Assembly (NCBI RefSeq): GCF_004193775.1
Contig: NC_041003.1
Coordinates: 22,678,573 to 22,742,572 of the forward strand
Direction of reading: 5' to 3'
Length of the DNA stretch: 64,000 bases
Origin: Glycine soja
Lineage: Eukaryota; Streptophyta; Magnoliopsida; Fabales; Fabaceae
The translations under genes were made by a program, and so were the position numbers. Positions 20,604 through 31,829 of the stretch are shown piece after piece. The first letter of the stretch is position 1. Every line of letters starts with the position of its first letter. Below the pieces are notes generated by a model. It was not told the DNA's origin and made no database searches. It saw only the letters and a list, made by a program, of their open reading frames with translations.

Positions 20604-22490
20604 TCACACAAGCTCAAAAGGGGTTGTCCAGTCGGGTGTCTGGATGATGTGGGTGGTAGTCAGTGCTCTTTTGAGGCAATCAAAAGCCTCTTTGCATTTA
20701 TCATTAAAGTCAAACTCCACCTCCTTTTGCAACAAGTTGGATAGTGGAAGGGCTACTTTGCTAAAATCTCTAATAAAGCGCTTGTAGAATCCTGCATGAC
20801 CAAGAAAAAATCGCACCTCTCGCACGCAAGAGGGGTAAGGCAATTGTGAAATAACATAAATTTTTGTATGATCTACTTCAATGCCTTTATTGGAAACAAT
20901 GTGGCCTAAAACTATACCTTGCTCAACCATAAAATGACATTTTTCAAAATTTAGAACAAGGTTAGTTTCAATGCATCTATTCAAAACCTTTTCCAGACTA
21001 TCCAAACAAACATCAAAAGAGGATCTTTATACAGTGAAATCATCCATAAACACCTCTATGCAATTTTCTAAAAAATCACTGAAAATACTGATCATGCACC
21101 GCTGGAAGGTACCAGGGGCATTGCACAGGCTGAAAGGCATCCTCCTATAGGCAAAAGTGCCGAAGGGGCAGGTGAATGTGGTCTTTTCCTGATCCTCAGG
21201 AGCAATAGTGATTTGCATATAACCAGAAAAACCATCAAGGAAACAGTAGTGAGATTTACCTGCCAAGCGTTCAAGCATCTAGTCAATAAATGGCAGGGGA
21301 AAATGGTCCTTTTTGGTAACCTGGTTCAGCCTCCTATAGTCGATGCAGACTCTCCAACTGTTCTGCACCCGAGTAGGAATCAGCTCCTTCTTCTCATTTT
21401 TTATCATGGTGAGGCCGGTTTTCTTCGGGACTACCTGGATGGGACTCACCCATTGGCTGTCAGAGATAGGATAAATGATTCCAGCTTGCAAAAGCTTGGT
21501 TACCTCCTTCTTCACTACATCAAGAATCACCGGGTTGAGTCTTCTCTGTGGCTGTCTTACTGGTTTAGCCCCATCCTCTAAATTTATCCGATGCATACAT
21601 GTGGATAGGCTAATACCAGGAATGTCCACCAGGGTCCAGCCTATAGCCTTCTTATGCTTCTTGAGAACTGATAACAGCTTCTCCTCTTGCTCATCAGCAA
21701 GGGAGGCAGATATAATTACTGGAAAACTTTTGCTATCATCGAAGTAAGCATATTTTAAATTTGATGGCTGAGACTTCAATTCTGGTGTGGGCGGCTGGAT
21801 AGTGGTAGAAAGAGATGATTTCTCAGCCTGTACCTCATAAAGAAAGTCAGAGGTATATGAACTTCCTGAAGCATGGTTAGTCCTATCTGACTCTAGAAAA
21901 TCAATCTCAAGAGATAAAACATCACCAGACATGTAATCAATATCAAATTCAGATTCACTCTCAGCATCAAATTCAAACATATGATGAAATACAAATTCAG
22001 ATTCAATGCATGAAGAGTGACAGGCATGCAGATTAGAATGAAGATCAGTCATGTATTCATCAACAATATGGTCAATTATATTAGCACGAAATACAGAAAG
22101 ATCTTCAGATGGGTGTTTCATAGCATCAAGAATATTAAAATGAATAGTTATATCACCAAACTCCATAAATAGTGTGCCTGCATATACATCTATCTTAGTT
22201 CTAGCAGTTTTCATCAAAGGTTTGCCTAGAATGATGGGAACTGATCCTTGAGAAAATCCCTCCTCCATATTCAAAACATAAAAATCAACAGGGAAAATTA
22301 GTTCACCAACTCTAACTAAGACATCCTCTATAAACCAGAAGGATAGGCAACACTTCTATTAGCTAAATGAATCACCACATCAGTTGAATGCAAAGGACCA
22401 AGAGATAGAGAATTAAAAATAGACAGAGACATAACACTAACAGAAGCTCCTAAATCTAGCATGGCATTGTCAAACTTACTGTTCCCTATA
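20604..22490 (-). pseudogene. Athila-like protease and reverse transcriptase
   Basis: The protease motif is DLGAS (about 22440-22480), the Athila variant of D-S/T-G. Stops follow near 22340. RT blocks: WRVCIDYRRLNQVTKKDHFPLPFID, CFLDGFSGYMQI, FGTFAYRRMPFSLCNAP and the catalytic FMDDF. Stops occur between PFID and MLERLAG and after FMDDFTV. The long region before RT (21800-22274) is the acidic linker usual between protease and RT in this lineage. This copy is non-functional. Confidence 0.9.
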
Positions 22491-22537
22491 ATACAAGGTA
22501 TGCAGAATGTACCTAGATCCTTACATTTTTCAGGGAT

Positions 22538-24559
22538 TTAGGGAACAGATTTACCAATCAATGCGGAGACATTTCTGCCCATGCTAATTCTTTCACTCCC
22601 TTTAAGCTTCCGCTTATGAGTGCACAACTCTTTCAAGAATTTAGCATATCTTGGAATTTGCTTTATTGCATCCAGCAGAGGTATGTTTACCTCTACTCTT
22701 CTAAATGTTTCCAAGATCTCTTTCTCTGCCTCTTCCATTTTTTTGTTGGAAATTGCTCTTGGAGGGAATGGAAGAGGGATATGCTACTGTTGTAAGTCAG
22801 AATTACCAATAGAAGATTCACCTGCATAGAAATTGTTAGGCAACTTACTCTTTAAATTTTTGTCATCATCTTTTTCTGGAGTAGAGTGAAGTTGGGCAGG
22901 TTCATTTGCGGATGAGGAAGATGCTACTGGTTGAGGTCCTTGATACTGCTTTCCCGACCTCAATGTAATGGCACTCATATTTTTGGGATTCTGGACAGAT
23001 TGAGAACGCAGCTTTTCAGAGTTTTGTGATTGAGCTTCGTTCAGTTGGGTGGCCATCTGCCCCATCTGATTTGTTAAACTCTGAATTGAGGCTCTAGTCT
23101 CCTGCTGAAACTGCATGTTCTGTATTGTCATTTGCCTCACTAATTCTTCCAATGAAGGTTGAGGAGGGGCCTCAATAGTGGATTGTTGTCTCTGTTGATG
23201 CTGTCGTTGTTGTTGTTGTTGTTGCATTAGAAGAGGAATGTATGGTCTACTTGGACCAGCAACATTTTGGAGGGAAGGAGCAGGCTGTTGTTGTTGCTGT
23301 TGAGGGCTAGACCATCTGGGATTAGGGTGATTCCTCCATCCGGGATTGTATCTGTTGCTGGAGAGGTCATAATTGTTCTACTGCTGAGGTTGATTTTGCT
23401 GCTAAGGTTGAGGAGGTCTATTGTAGATGTTTGCAGCATAAGCTTCAGGCTGTTCAATTGCTCCAGATTGCTGCACAGAAGGGCAAAGGTTTGTATGGTG
23501 GTCGGCAGAGGAGCATAAATCACAGAGTCTTGCGACATGTACAGATTTTTGATTCATGGCCAGTTGGGTTACCAGGTTAACCAAGGCGTCTAGTTTACCT
23601 TCAAGCTTCTTAATTTCAGATGATGAAAATGAGTTTGTAGCTACCTGATGCACTCCTCCAATGACTATAGCATCATTTCTGGCGCTAAACTATTGGGAGT
23701 TGGAAGCCATCTTCTCAATTAAATTCCTGGCTTCAGCAGGGGTCATGTCTCCAAGGGCTCCACCACTAGCAGCATCAATCATACTTCTCTCCATATTATT
23801 GAGTCCTTCATAAAAATATTGGAGAAGAAGCTGCTCAGAAATCTGGTGGTGAGGGCAACTGGTGCATAGTTTTTTAAATCTCTCCGAGTATTCATATAGG
23901 CTCTCTCCACTGAGTTGCCTCATGCCTGAAATATCCTTTCTGATGGCCGTGGTCCTAGAAGCAGGAAATTTTTTTTCTAAGAATACTCTCTTGAGGTCAT
24001 CCTAGCTCGTGATGGACCTTGGAGTAAGGTAATATAGCCAGTCCTTTGCCACTCCCTCTAAAAAATGAGGAAAGGCCTTCAGAAAGATGTGATCTTCTTG
24101 GACATCTAGAGGTTTCATGGTGGAGCAGACAATATGGAATTCTTTCAGATGTTTATGAGGGTCATCACCTGCAAGACCATGAAACTTGGGCAACAAGTGG
24201 ATCAGTCCAGTTTTAAGAACATATGGGACATCCTCATCAAGGTATTGAATGCACAAGCTTTCATAAGTGAAATCAGGTGCATCCATTTCCCTTAGAGTCC
24301 TCTCACGAGGTGGAGGTTGAGCCATATTTTCAAAATGTTCAAAATCAGAATGCTCAAAATTATAATGCTCAAAATTAGGATGTTCAAAATCACCAACCAC
24401 AGAATGCTCAGACTCACCAATAACAGAATGCTCAGGATGCTCAAAAGGTACAAAATGTTCAGGGTAATCAAGATGCACAATATGCCTAACTAATCTATGA
24501 AATGTCCTATCTATTTTAGGATGAAAGGGTTGTAAGTCACCTGGATTGCCTCTAGTCAT
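22538..24559 (-). pseudogene. Athila-like gag
   Basis: One frame from M at 24559 with in-frame stops near 24001, 23688, 23400 and 22782. The N-terminal part has degenerate FEHxEH repeats. The capsid core is TYESLCIQYLDEDVPYVLKT through HFLEGVAKDWLYYL, then RQLSGESLYEYSERFKKLC. The zinc knuckle is CDLCSSADHHTNLC (C-x2-C-x4-H-x4-C). A glutamine-rich low-complexity segment and SAITLRSGKQY follow. The stop near 24001 replaces a conserved tryptophan position (TGG to TAG). Confidence 0.88.
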
Positions 24560-25370
24560 GCACTATATGCAGCAGTTCATGCGTTTCTCAGACAGGGCAA
24601 AAGAGGTGGGTTAAAACTACAGCTATACTAAAAAAATATTCAAGTGTGCTAAAATTTTGTGAGCAACACCCTAAAATCATAAAAAGATAGCACACAAATT
24701 TTTATAAAAAAATTCAAAGTCTAATTATGGAAACTACCTAAGGAAAGTTTAGAAAAATAAAACAATAAAACTTGAAAAATAAAAAAAAAAACTAGTAAAC
24801 AGGTGATTTTGGCTAGTTAGAGACCTTAACTTGCTCGGTTGCCACGGTATGGGAAATTTTTTTCTACCCCAAATACATATATAATAATAGTCATTCTGAT
24901 ACCCGGAGCAAAAGTTATGGCCGTTCGAAGTTTTGCTAAACACAAGTTCTCAAATTTTTTTGAATCTCTCAAATCTGGCCACACCAAGTGTTCCTGGTAT
25001 TTTTCACACAAAATATGAGTTAAAAGAACCTACCACACCAAAATTCAGCCAAAAATAACAACCCTAACCATCAAAACAAAAATCGCCAATTAAATTGTAA
25101 GCAGTAGTCACTAATGTAATGTTGTGTGAACTGTAACACAGAATCAGTCTCTAATTCCGTCACTAAGCATCATTCACAGCAAACATAAAACTGTAATAGG
25201 GGAAGCGCTGAATAAGGGGTACTACTAAATTGCAAAACAGAACAACGCACTAACACAACACACTAACACAACACTAAGCCAACACAAACACACTAAACAA
25301 AAGAATTAAACGTAAAACAACTAAACAGAAAACACGAATCACTAGCTATTATGAACTTTTGGACCACTGC
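24560..25370 (-). other. Athila-like 5' leader
   Basis: Non-coding, A-rich sequence between PBS and gag. Contains CACTAACACAACA repeats at about 25245-25300. Nothing else recognised. Confidence 0.6.
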
Positions 25371-25388
25371 TCCCCGGCAACGGCGCCA
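25371..25388 (-). promoter_or_regulatory. Athila-like primer binding site (tRNA-Asp type)
   Basis: Minus strand TGGCGCCGTTGCCGGGGA, the PBS known from Athila/Calypso-type elements, where it is assigned to tRNA-Asp. Confidence 0.88.
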
Positions 25389-26473
25389 AATTCGATCGAG
25401 GTCGTACCCGAATCAAATAAACATTAGAATGCAGTAACTAGGAAGTGATCCTAGGTCGTTTCCCAACGAGCAATGACTAACCAAATGTTCATAATATGCT
25501 TCGTTTTAACAGTAACAATTGGGGGGGGGTGTGTTTTTTTTTGTGAATTTAAGAACAAGAAGATTGGAATACGAAATTAATAGTATTAAAAACGTGTTGT
25601 TTCCTCTGATTCAGAAGCCATTCTCTTATCCTAGGTTATGAGGATTTCACCCCTGGCAGTTAACCACTTAATCCAACCCTAATTTAATTTACTAAGCGAA
25701 AATAAATTTAGGGTTGTCAATATGTGATTAAGCAACACATACACCAATTAACCCCTTGTTCATTAAGCACAAACATAATTTAAGCACAGAGGCAATTAAT
25801 CGAACACAAAGCGTGCACAGATTAATAGAACGCATGTGGGTTAATTGGTGAAGGGAAAACCGATAGGAGAGCAATATTAAAACAAAACCTCAAAGAGCGT
25901 TACGCTTCATCCTCAGAGGGAAACAACACTAGAAATTTAGCCTTCCATAAGTTCAACAAAAGCAGAAAACGTAAATGAAATTGGAAGCAGAAACGTAAAT
26001 GAAGCTAAAGGCCGAAAACGAAAATGAAACTAAAGGCCGAAGAAGGAACATAAACGAAATTGCAGTTAGAAGCAGAAAATGGAAAAATGCATTCATGTAA
26101 ACAGTAATACAAAGCTCAAAACGTAAAACCCTAAAACTCCATGCACTCAACTTGGGTATTTTCTCCTGAATAATAGAATAGAATTTACACGAATCCCAAG
26201 GTTGCTATTTATAAGGGTCACTCAAAGTCACTGGGGCCTATTACATTATTTATGCCTAAAACGAAATAAAAATAACCGAATGCAATAAAAAATGAAATTA
26301 GATGAAATCTAATAAAATTGTCTGCTCTCTTCAAGTCCAATCTGACCTAGCCCAATAACTTATAATTATCCTGAAATTGAATGAAAAACACCAAATTAGT
26401 CAAGTGGGTCCAATTGATAAAATTGAATAATAAATTTAACAATTAGAGTAAATCAGTAATTAAATTGGTGACA
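25389..26473 (-). repeat. Probable Athila-like 5' LTR
   Basis: Sequence between the PBS and the Ogre-3 LTR. A plausible outer end is GGTGACA at 26473 (TGTCACC on the minus strand), but the inner end lacks an obvious CA, and there is no partner LTR to define the edges. A TATA-like CTATTTATAA (plus) at 26205-26214 supports promoter function on the minus strand. A G run is at 25519-25528. Confidence 0.55.
26205..26214 (-). promoter_or_regulatory. Athila-like LTR TATA box
   Basis: Minus strand TTATAAATAG, about 820 bp upstream of the PBS inside the probable LTR. Confidence 0.5.
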
Positions 26474-26487
26474 AAAAGGGTAAAAAA

Positions 26488-27725
26488 CGTGAAGAAAATC
26501 CAAGCCGAGACACTTCCGTAACGCTTCCGTGACGTTTTCGTGGGTGATTTCGCGAAGATTTTCAACCGTTCTTTGTCGTTCGTCGTTCATTTTTCATCGT
26601 TCTTCGGTCTTCAACCGGTAAGTTCCCGAAATCGAACTTTTCAATTCATTCTATGTACCCTTAGTGGTCCTCATTTGTTTTGTGTACTTTTATTTTCATT
26701 TCACTTACTTTCCGTACCCCCTTTTTGACGTGCTTTAGTCATTTATTTAAGTCATTTTCTCGCCTAATAAAAAATAAAATAAATTTCCACCGATCATTCG
26801 TATTGTAACATCCTTTAATTTCTATTAAAATGAATTCCGACCGTTCGATCATGCCATAACCACGTTTAAAACCAAAAAAAGAGGCAAAATAATAATATAA
26901 TAATAAAAAAAATATCTTTTAGTAAAATAAATCAAAAAAATCAATCGGACGTTTTTCTTTGGGATTTTCCTTTCTTAATCGAATTAACTAATAACCAAAG
27001 TGAAACTAAGGCTAAAATCAATTCATAAATCAAACTTTTGTCATCACCTAAAAAGCCATTTTTAAGGTCCAACACCTTAAAATGGTCTTTTCCACCTTTA
27101 TTGTTTAAACATAGATTTCTAAAAAAGGCCTAAAATCAACACGTAGTTTTATTACCTCTTGCAAAAAAATAATAACAAGAGATCATTAATGGTCCAATGC
27201 CTTGATGTTTTCTCTCCTTTCAAAAGAATCGAAAGATTGTGTAATGGTCCAACGCCTTAAATGACCTTTCATTCAATAAAAACATACTTTGCAAAAAAGA
27301 TAAAAAAGAACTTAACCAAACGCTTTGTTCTAAAAGAACTACGTAGGTCTGATTTCCTTATCACAATTGAGGAATACGTAGGAGCAAGGGAAACACCCTC
27401 GTCGACCACAAAAAGATAAAAATATAAAAAGGCATAAAAAGACATAAGAACAAAAAAAGGGAAAATAATATAAATTGAAGTCATATTTGCACATTGGATT
27501 AAAGGTTGTTGTCTCATGTGACGGACGTGTGGGGTGCTAATACCTTCCCCGTGCGTAAATACAACTCCTGAACCCTTCATTTAAAGTTCGTAGACCACGT
27601 CTTTTCTGGTTTTTCCGACGTTTTCCTCAAATAAACGTTGGTGGCGACTTCGCGCGTATTCCTTTCTTGGAAGACCCATCCCGCGAGTCACGCGTCGCCC
27701 TCCCGCCGAAGGGTAGGTTGCGATA
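26488..27725 (+). repeat. Ogre-3 5' LTR, 5'-truncated
   Basis: Homologous to about 62326-63493 of the 3' LTR; the first roughly 575 bp (the U3 end with TATA box and ACGGAA cluster) are missing at the junction with the Athila-like element. It ends GGTTGCGATA, where the other LTRs have GCGACA. Confidence 0.85.
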
Positions 27726-27727
27726 GT

Positions 27728-27745
27728 TGGCGACTCCACTGGAGA
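27728..27745 (+). promoter_or_regulatory. Ogre-3 primer binding site
   Basis: TGGCGACTCCACTGGAGA, one base different from the Ogre-1/2 PBS; two bases after the LTR. Confidence 0.82.
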
Positions 27746-28597
27746 CTGTTTTTAGAGAGTTAGGCCATTTAATCTAGTGCAATGTTTTATCATGACTTTC
27801 TCCTTTGTTGTTTTCCCTTTATTTTTCTTATGTTCGTGTATATATAACTCTTTGATGCTTTTAGTGCGTTTTAAAATGTATGCATGAGGTAAACATTTAT
27901 TCATTTGATGCACACAAACACCAACACTATTTGCACACACGGTGAGTTGAAAAAGGGCCCTATACCCGGGTTTGTGGGAACATAAGGAGTGGAGGTGAAT
28001 CTGTGATCATGCTAGGTCTCCCACTTGCTTGATTAAAGTGAACCCTCATCTAGAGTTTTTCTCTTTGATAACATATTGTTCCTAGTAGTCCCTACTGCTG
28101 CAATATGTCCTTCGAAGGAAATGATACCTCTAGAGACCATCAAGAGAGATATGACCACCTTGGGAATTATCACTAAAAGCCTTGTTAGCTCCCTCCCATA
28201 TAGGTCCCTTGAATAGGGACACGGAGCGGACACGCTGCGTGCCATTTTTCACACTGCCATGCATAAGTGTCATGTAACCTTTTGCTTATATTTTGTGAAT
28301 ATTGTCATACTATGTACATTCCCGTGTTGCACCTTTCGCATATGCATCACGCACGGGTGCTGTCTTGATCCCCTCTCTTTGGAAAACAAACGAAGGGTCC
28401 GTGTCACCTTCTTAAATACATACGTCGGGCACTTTGCCACCCCAAGACGTTGTATCTAAGAAAGAGACAACTTCCCGGGCTCCCGTGTTCATAAATTGCA
28501 TTTGTATCATACACATTTCTTCATGCATTCATCCACTCCACCCATGATAGATGTCGGAGTTTTGATTCACGCCGATTTTGTTTCACGTTAGTAAAAC
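27746..28597 (+). other. Ogre-3 5' leader
   Basis: Parallels the leaders of Ogre-1 and Ogre-2, including the GGGTCCGTGTCACCTTCTTAA segment at about 28395. No coding domain. Confidence 0.6.
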
Positions 28598-30432
28598 ATG
28601 GGATCAAGTCAAACACCTTCGCTTAAAAAGAGGTTCTATCAAGTCAAGTTCAAGAGCCTAGGAATCACCAGTTTAAAAGAGCTAGGGTAGTTGATGGGTC
28701 AGCTCCAGCGGCAAGCTTTTTGCAAAGCTTACGGTAAAATCTGGGACCTAGTCATGGTAGAAGTCTCCACAGAGGCCATTGCTTCCTTCGCCCAGTATTA
28801 TGATCAGCCATTGAGGTGCTTCACCTTTGGGGACTTCCAGCTATCACCCATGGTAGAAGAATTTGAAGAGATCCTAGGATGTCCTCTAGGGGGAAGGAGA
28901 CCATACCTCTTCTTAGGGTTATATCCCTCATTAGCTAGAATTTCTAAGATAGTCCAAATCTCGGCACAGGAATTAGACTGCAGAAAGCAAGTCGAAAATG
29001 GGGTGGTTGGAATACCGAGAAGGTGTTTGGAGGAAAAAGCAAGAAACTTGGCAGGCAAAGGCGAATGGGCCCCGTTCATAGACATTGTCGTGATGTTGAT
29101 CTTCGGAGGAGTCTTCTTTCCAAATGTGGAAGGGTTGGTGGACCAAGCAGTAATCGACGCTTTTCTCGCTTATCATAGCCACAAGGAAAGCCCGGTTATC
29201 GCTATATTAGCCGACCTATATGACACCTTCGACTGAAGATGTGAGAAGAGCAGTACGAGGATTGTTTGCTGTACTCCAGCTCTTTATGTATGGTTGGTTT
29301 CACACCTTTTTCGCCAAGAGGTGAGGCATGCTTGCCCGCTAGAAAGTCACCACTCATGCACAGAGAAAGGAGGCGCGAATTGGGACCAACTCTTAGCAAA
29401 CAAAGAAGGAGCGTCTATCAAATGGTTCCCTCGATGGAAAGAAGGAAGAACCAGAGTTCTTATTTCGTGTAAAGGATTTCCGAATGTTCCCTCGATGGGG
29501 ACGAGGGGTTGCATCAGTTACAATCCCGTTCTTGCTATAAGACAACTTGGCTACCCTATGAGAGGGGCACCACTAGAGGAAGAAATCGCGCCTGTCATTT
29601 CACGAGGTTTCAATAAGACCAACATGGAGACGCTTTAGAAGGTCCGCAAGGCATGGGAGGTGGTGCGAAAGAAGGACAAAGAACTTAGGGGCAGTAAGAA
29701 TGGGCCCATCCGTGGCTATAGTAAGTGGTTGAGAGCCCACGTGCAAGGTTTGGATTGGCTCCCGAGTTTGAGAACCGCAAAAAGGGAGGAAGTTGAGGCA
29801 CCGGAGGAAGACGAAGAGGTGCAGGCCCTTAGAGCAGAACTCGAGCAAGCCCAAATAGTCAAAGAAAGGTTCAAATCAGTAGCTCTGAAGATCCGAAAGG
29901 AGAATGCCGAACTAAGAGATATAAATATAGCTACCACCAAGGCCTTGGAACAAGAGATCAAGAGGGCTCGTAGGGAAGAGCACGGCCGGAACAAGTTTCG
30001 AGGGGCTCTGTGGGGCAGCAACAGCGAGCTTAAGCTCCGGAGAGAGGAAAGGGACCAATCCCGAGTAGACAGTTTGATCTTAAAAGATGAGTTGAAGGTT
30101 TGCTCAAGGTCCAAAAGAAACCTGTCTCAGTGGTTATGCGAGATAGAGACCAACATGTTAGCTATCATCAGCAAGTACCAAGAAGAACTAAATCTAGCCA
30201 CGGCCCACGAGCATAGAGTGGCAGACGAGTATGCCCAGGTGTACGCGGAAAAGGAGGCTAGAGGATGGACCAATTTGCTCTTACCTTGAACGAGAGTCAA
30301 GAACTTCCCCGTTTGCTAGCCAAGGCCAAAGCAATGGCAGACACCTACTCCGCCCCCGAGGAGATCCATGGACTTCTCGACTATTGTCAGCATATGATAG
30401 ATCTAATGGCCCATATAATTAGAAACCGCTAG
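28598..30432 (+). pseudogene. Ogre-3 ORF1 (DUF7745-like), stop codons and frameshift
   Basis: Starts MGSSQTPSLKKRFYQVK and aligns throughout with the intact ORF1 at 7541-9406. Lesions: TAG 28688-28690; TGA 29234-29236 at a position that is Arg in the homologues; TAG 29636-29638 at a position that is Gln; and a deletion of about 13 codons with frameshift near 30265, after which the family C-terminus (PEEIHGL, AHIIRNR) continues in another frame to 30432. The coiled-coil part (EEDEEVQALRAELEQAQ) is conserved. The protein cannot be made full length. Confidence 0.88.
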
Positions 30433-30608
30433 GAAGCTTGTATTGTCGTTAAGATCTTAACTAGTTATAACTTTTTGAATAAAATGAGTTTATCCCATGT
30501 TGTTACTCCAAAAGTCAGTGCGAATCAAATCACTCCTGCATTTTATCTCTAGCATGCATTCATTATTCTTTACCTACTCCTCACGTTTGGTTTTTTAGGA
30601 AAAACACC

Positions 30609-31829
30609 ATAACTAAACGCGCCCCAAGGCATCCCTATCGCACCAGATCCAAATCTAGAACGATGGGTGATCAAGAGGAGACACAGGAACAGATGAAATC
30701 CGACATGTCGGCTTTGAAAGAACAAATGGCTTCCATGATGGAGGCCATGTTAGGAATGAGACAACTTATGGAGAAAAACGTGGCCACCACTGCTGCTGTT
30801 AGTTCAGCTGTCGAAGCAGACCCAACTCTCCTAGCTATCGCGAACCATCCTCCCCCAAACGCGGTAGGACGAGAAAGGAGCACACTGGGGCACAACAGCA
30901 ACCCCCATTTGGGATACAACCGGGTGGCTTACCCTTATGGATTATCGCCTAATTACACGCCGCTAGTCATGCATGATGATGTGGGTCATGCCTCTTCCCC
31001 CATCCTTGAGGGGGAGCCTCCTTGACAGCCCGACGAGGTCCAAGAAGATCATTGAGAGTATGCCCAAGGGGATGTCGACTTCTACCCCCCGATCCCCATC
31101 GAGGGGCCGGCCCCCAACACATTGCCTCAGCCCAACCTCACAGCACAACCAATATTTTTGTCCACAGAAGGACCACCCCCGGCGGCCGAAGAAAGAAGGA
31201 AACTCGATCTCCTCGAGGAGAGATTGAGAGTTGTTGAAGGCTTTGGTGACTATTCGTTCACGGACATGACAGATCTTTGCTTGGTACCGAATGTCGTCAT
31301 CCCCCCAAAATTCAAAGTGCCTGATTTCGACAAGTATAATGGGACTACTTGTCCTAAGAACCATCTCAAGATGTATTGTCGCAAGAAGGGGGTGCACTCT
31401 AGGGATGAAAAGTTGTTGATACACTTTTTCCAAGATAGCTTGGCTGGAGCCGTGGTTGTTTGGTACACTAATCAGGAAGCTTCCCCCATCCATACTTGGA
31501 AGGACCTTATTACTGCTTTCCTAAGGCAATATCAGTATAATTCCGATATGGCTCCCAATCACACTCAGCTACAAAATATGATTAAGAAGGAAGGTGAGAC
31601 CTTTAAAGAATACGCACAGCGGTGGAGAGACCTGGCAGCACAAGTGGCCCCTCCCATGGTCGAAAGGGAGATGCTTACCATGATGGTAGACACCTTGCCA
31701 GTGTTTTACAATGAAAAGTTAGTAGCCTACATGCCTTCCAGCTTCGCGGACTTGGTATTTGCCGAGGAAAGAATCGAAGTAGGGTTGAAAAGAGGGAAGT
31801 TCGATTACGTTTCCTCCACAAGTGCCAAT
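30609..31829 (+). pseudogene. Ogre-3 gag, first part
   Basis: The frame begins around TKRAPRHPYRTR, where the expected ATG appears to be ATA (30606-30608); the first ATG is 30663. Contents: coiled-coil-like MGDQEETQEQMKSDM, a proline-rich linker with TGA at 31023-31025 and 31053-31055, then the capsid core LDLLEERLRVVEG, FKVPDFDKYNGTT, HTWKDLITAFLRQYQYNSDMAP and FKEYAQRWRDLAAQVAPP. It is cut after codon AAT (31827-31829) by Ogre-2 and resumes at 49481. Confidence 0.9.
31825..31829. repeat. Target-site duplication CCAAT (left copy)
   Basis: CCAAT directly precedes the Ogre-2 LTR, and CCAAT at 49476-49480 directly follows the other LTR. Five bases is the usual Ty3/gypsy length. The gag reading frame resumes once one copy is removed. 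Confidence 0.93.

Larger units (their letters stand above)
18753..26473 (-). mobile_element. Athila-like Ty3/gypsy element (Calypso/Diaspora type), 3' truncated
   Basis: Minus-strand order: probable 5' LTR about 25389-26473, PBS 25371-25388, gag, protease, RT, RNase H, integrase. The chromosomal order places it between Copia-2 and the truncated 5' LTR of Ogre-3. The PBS TGGCGCCGTTGCCGGGGA and the gag (TYESLCIQYLDE, KFHGLAGDDPHKHLKEFH) are typical of Athila-lineage elements of legumes. No envelope-like ORF or 3' LTR is seen because Copia-2 starts at 18752. Several stops and frameshifts make it defective. Confidence 0.88.
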
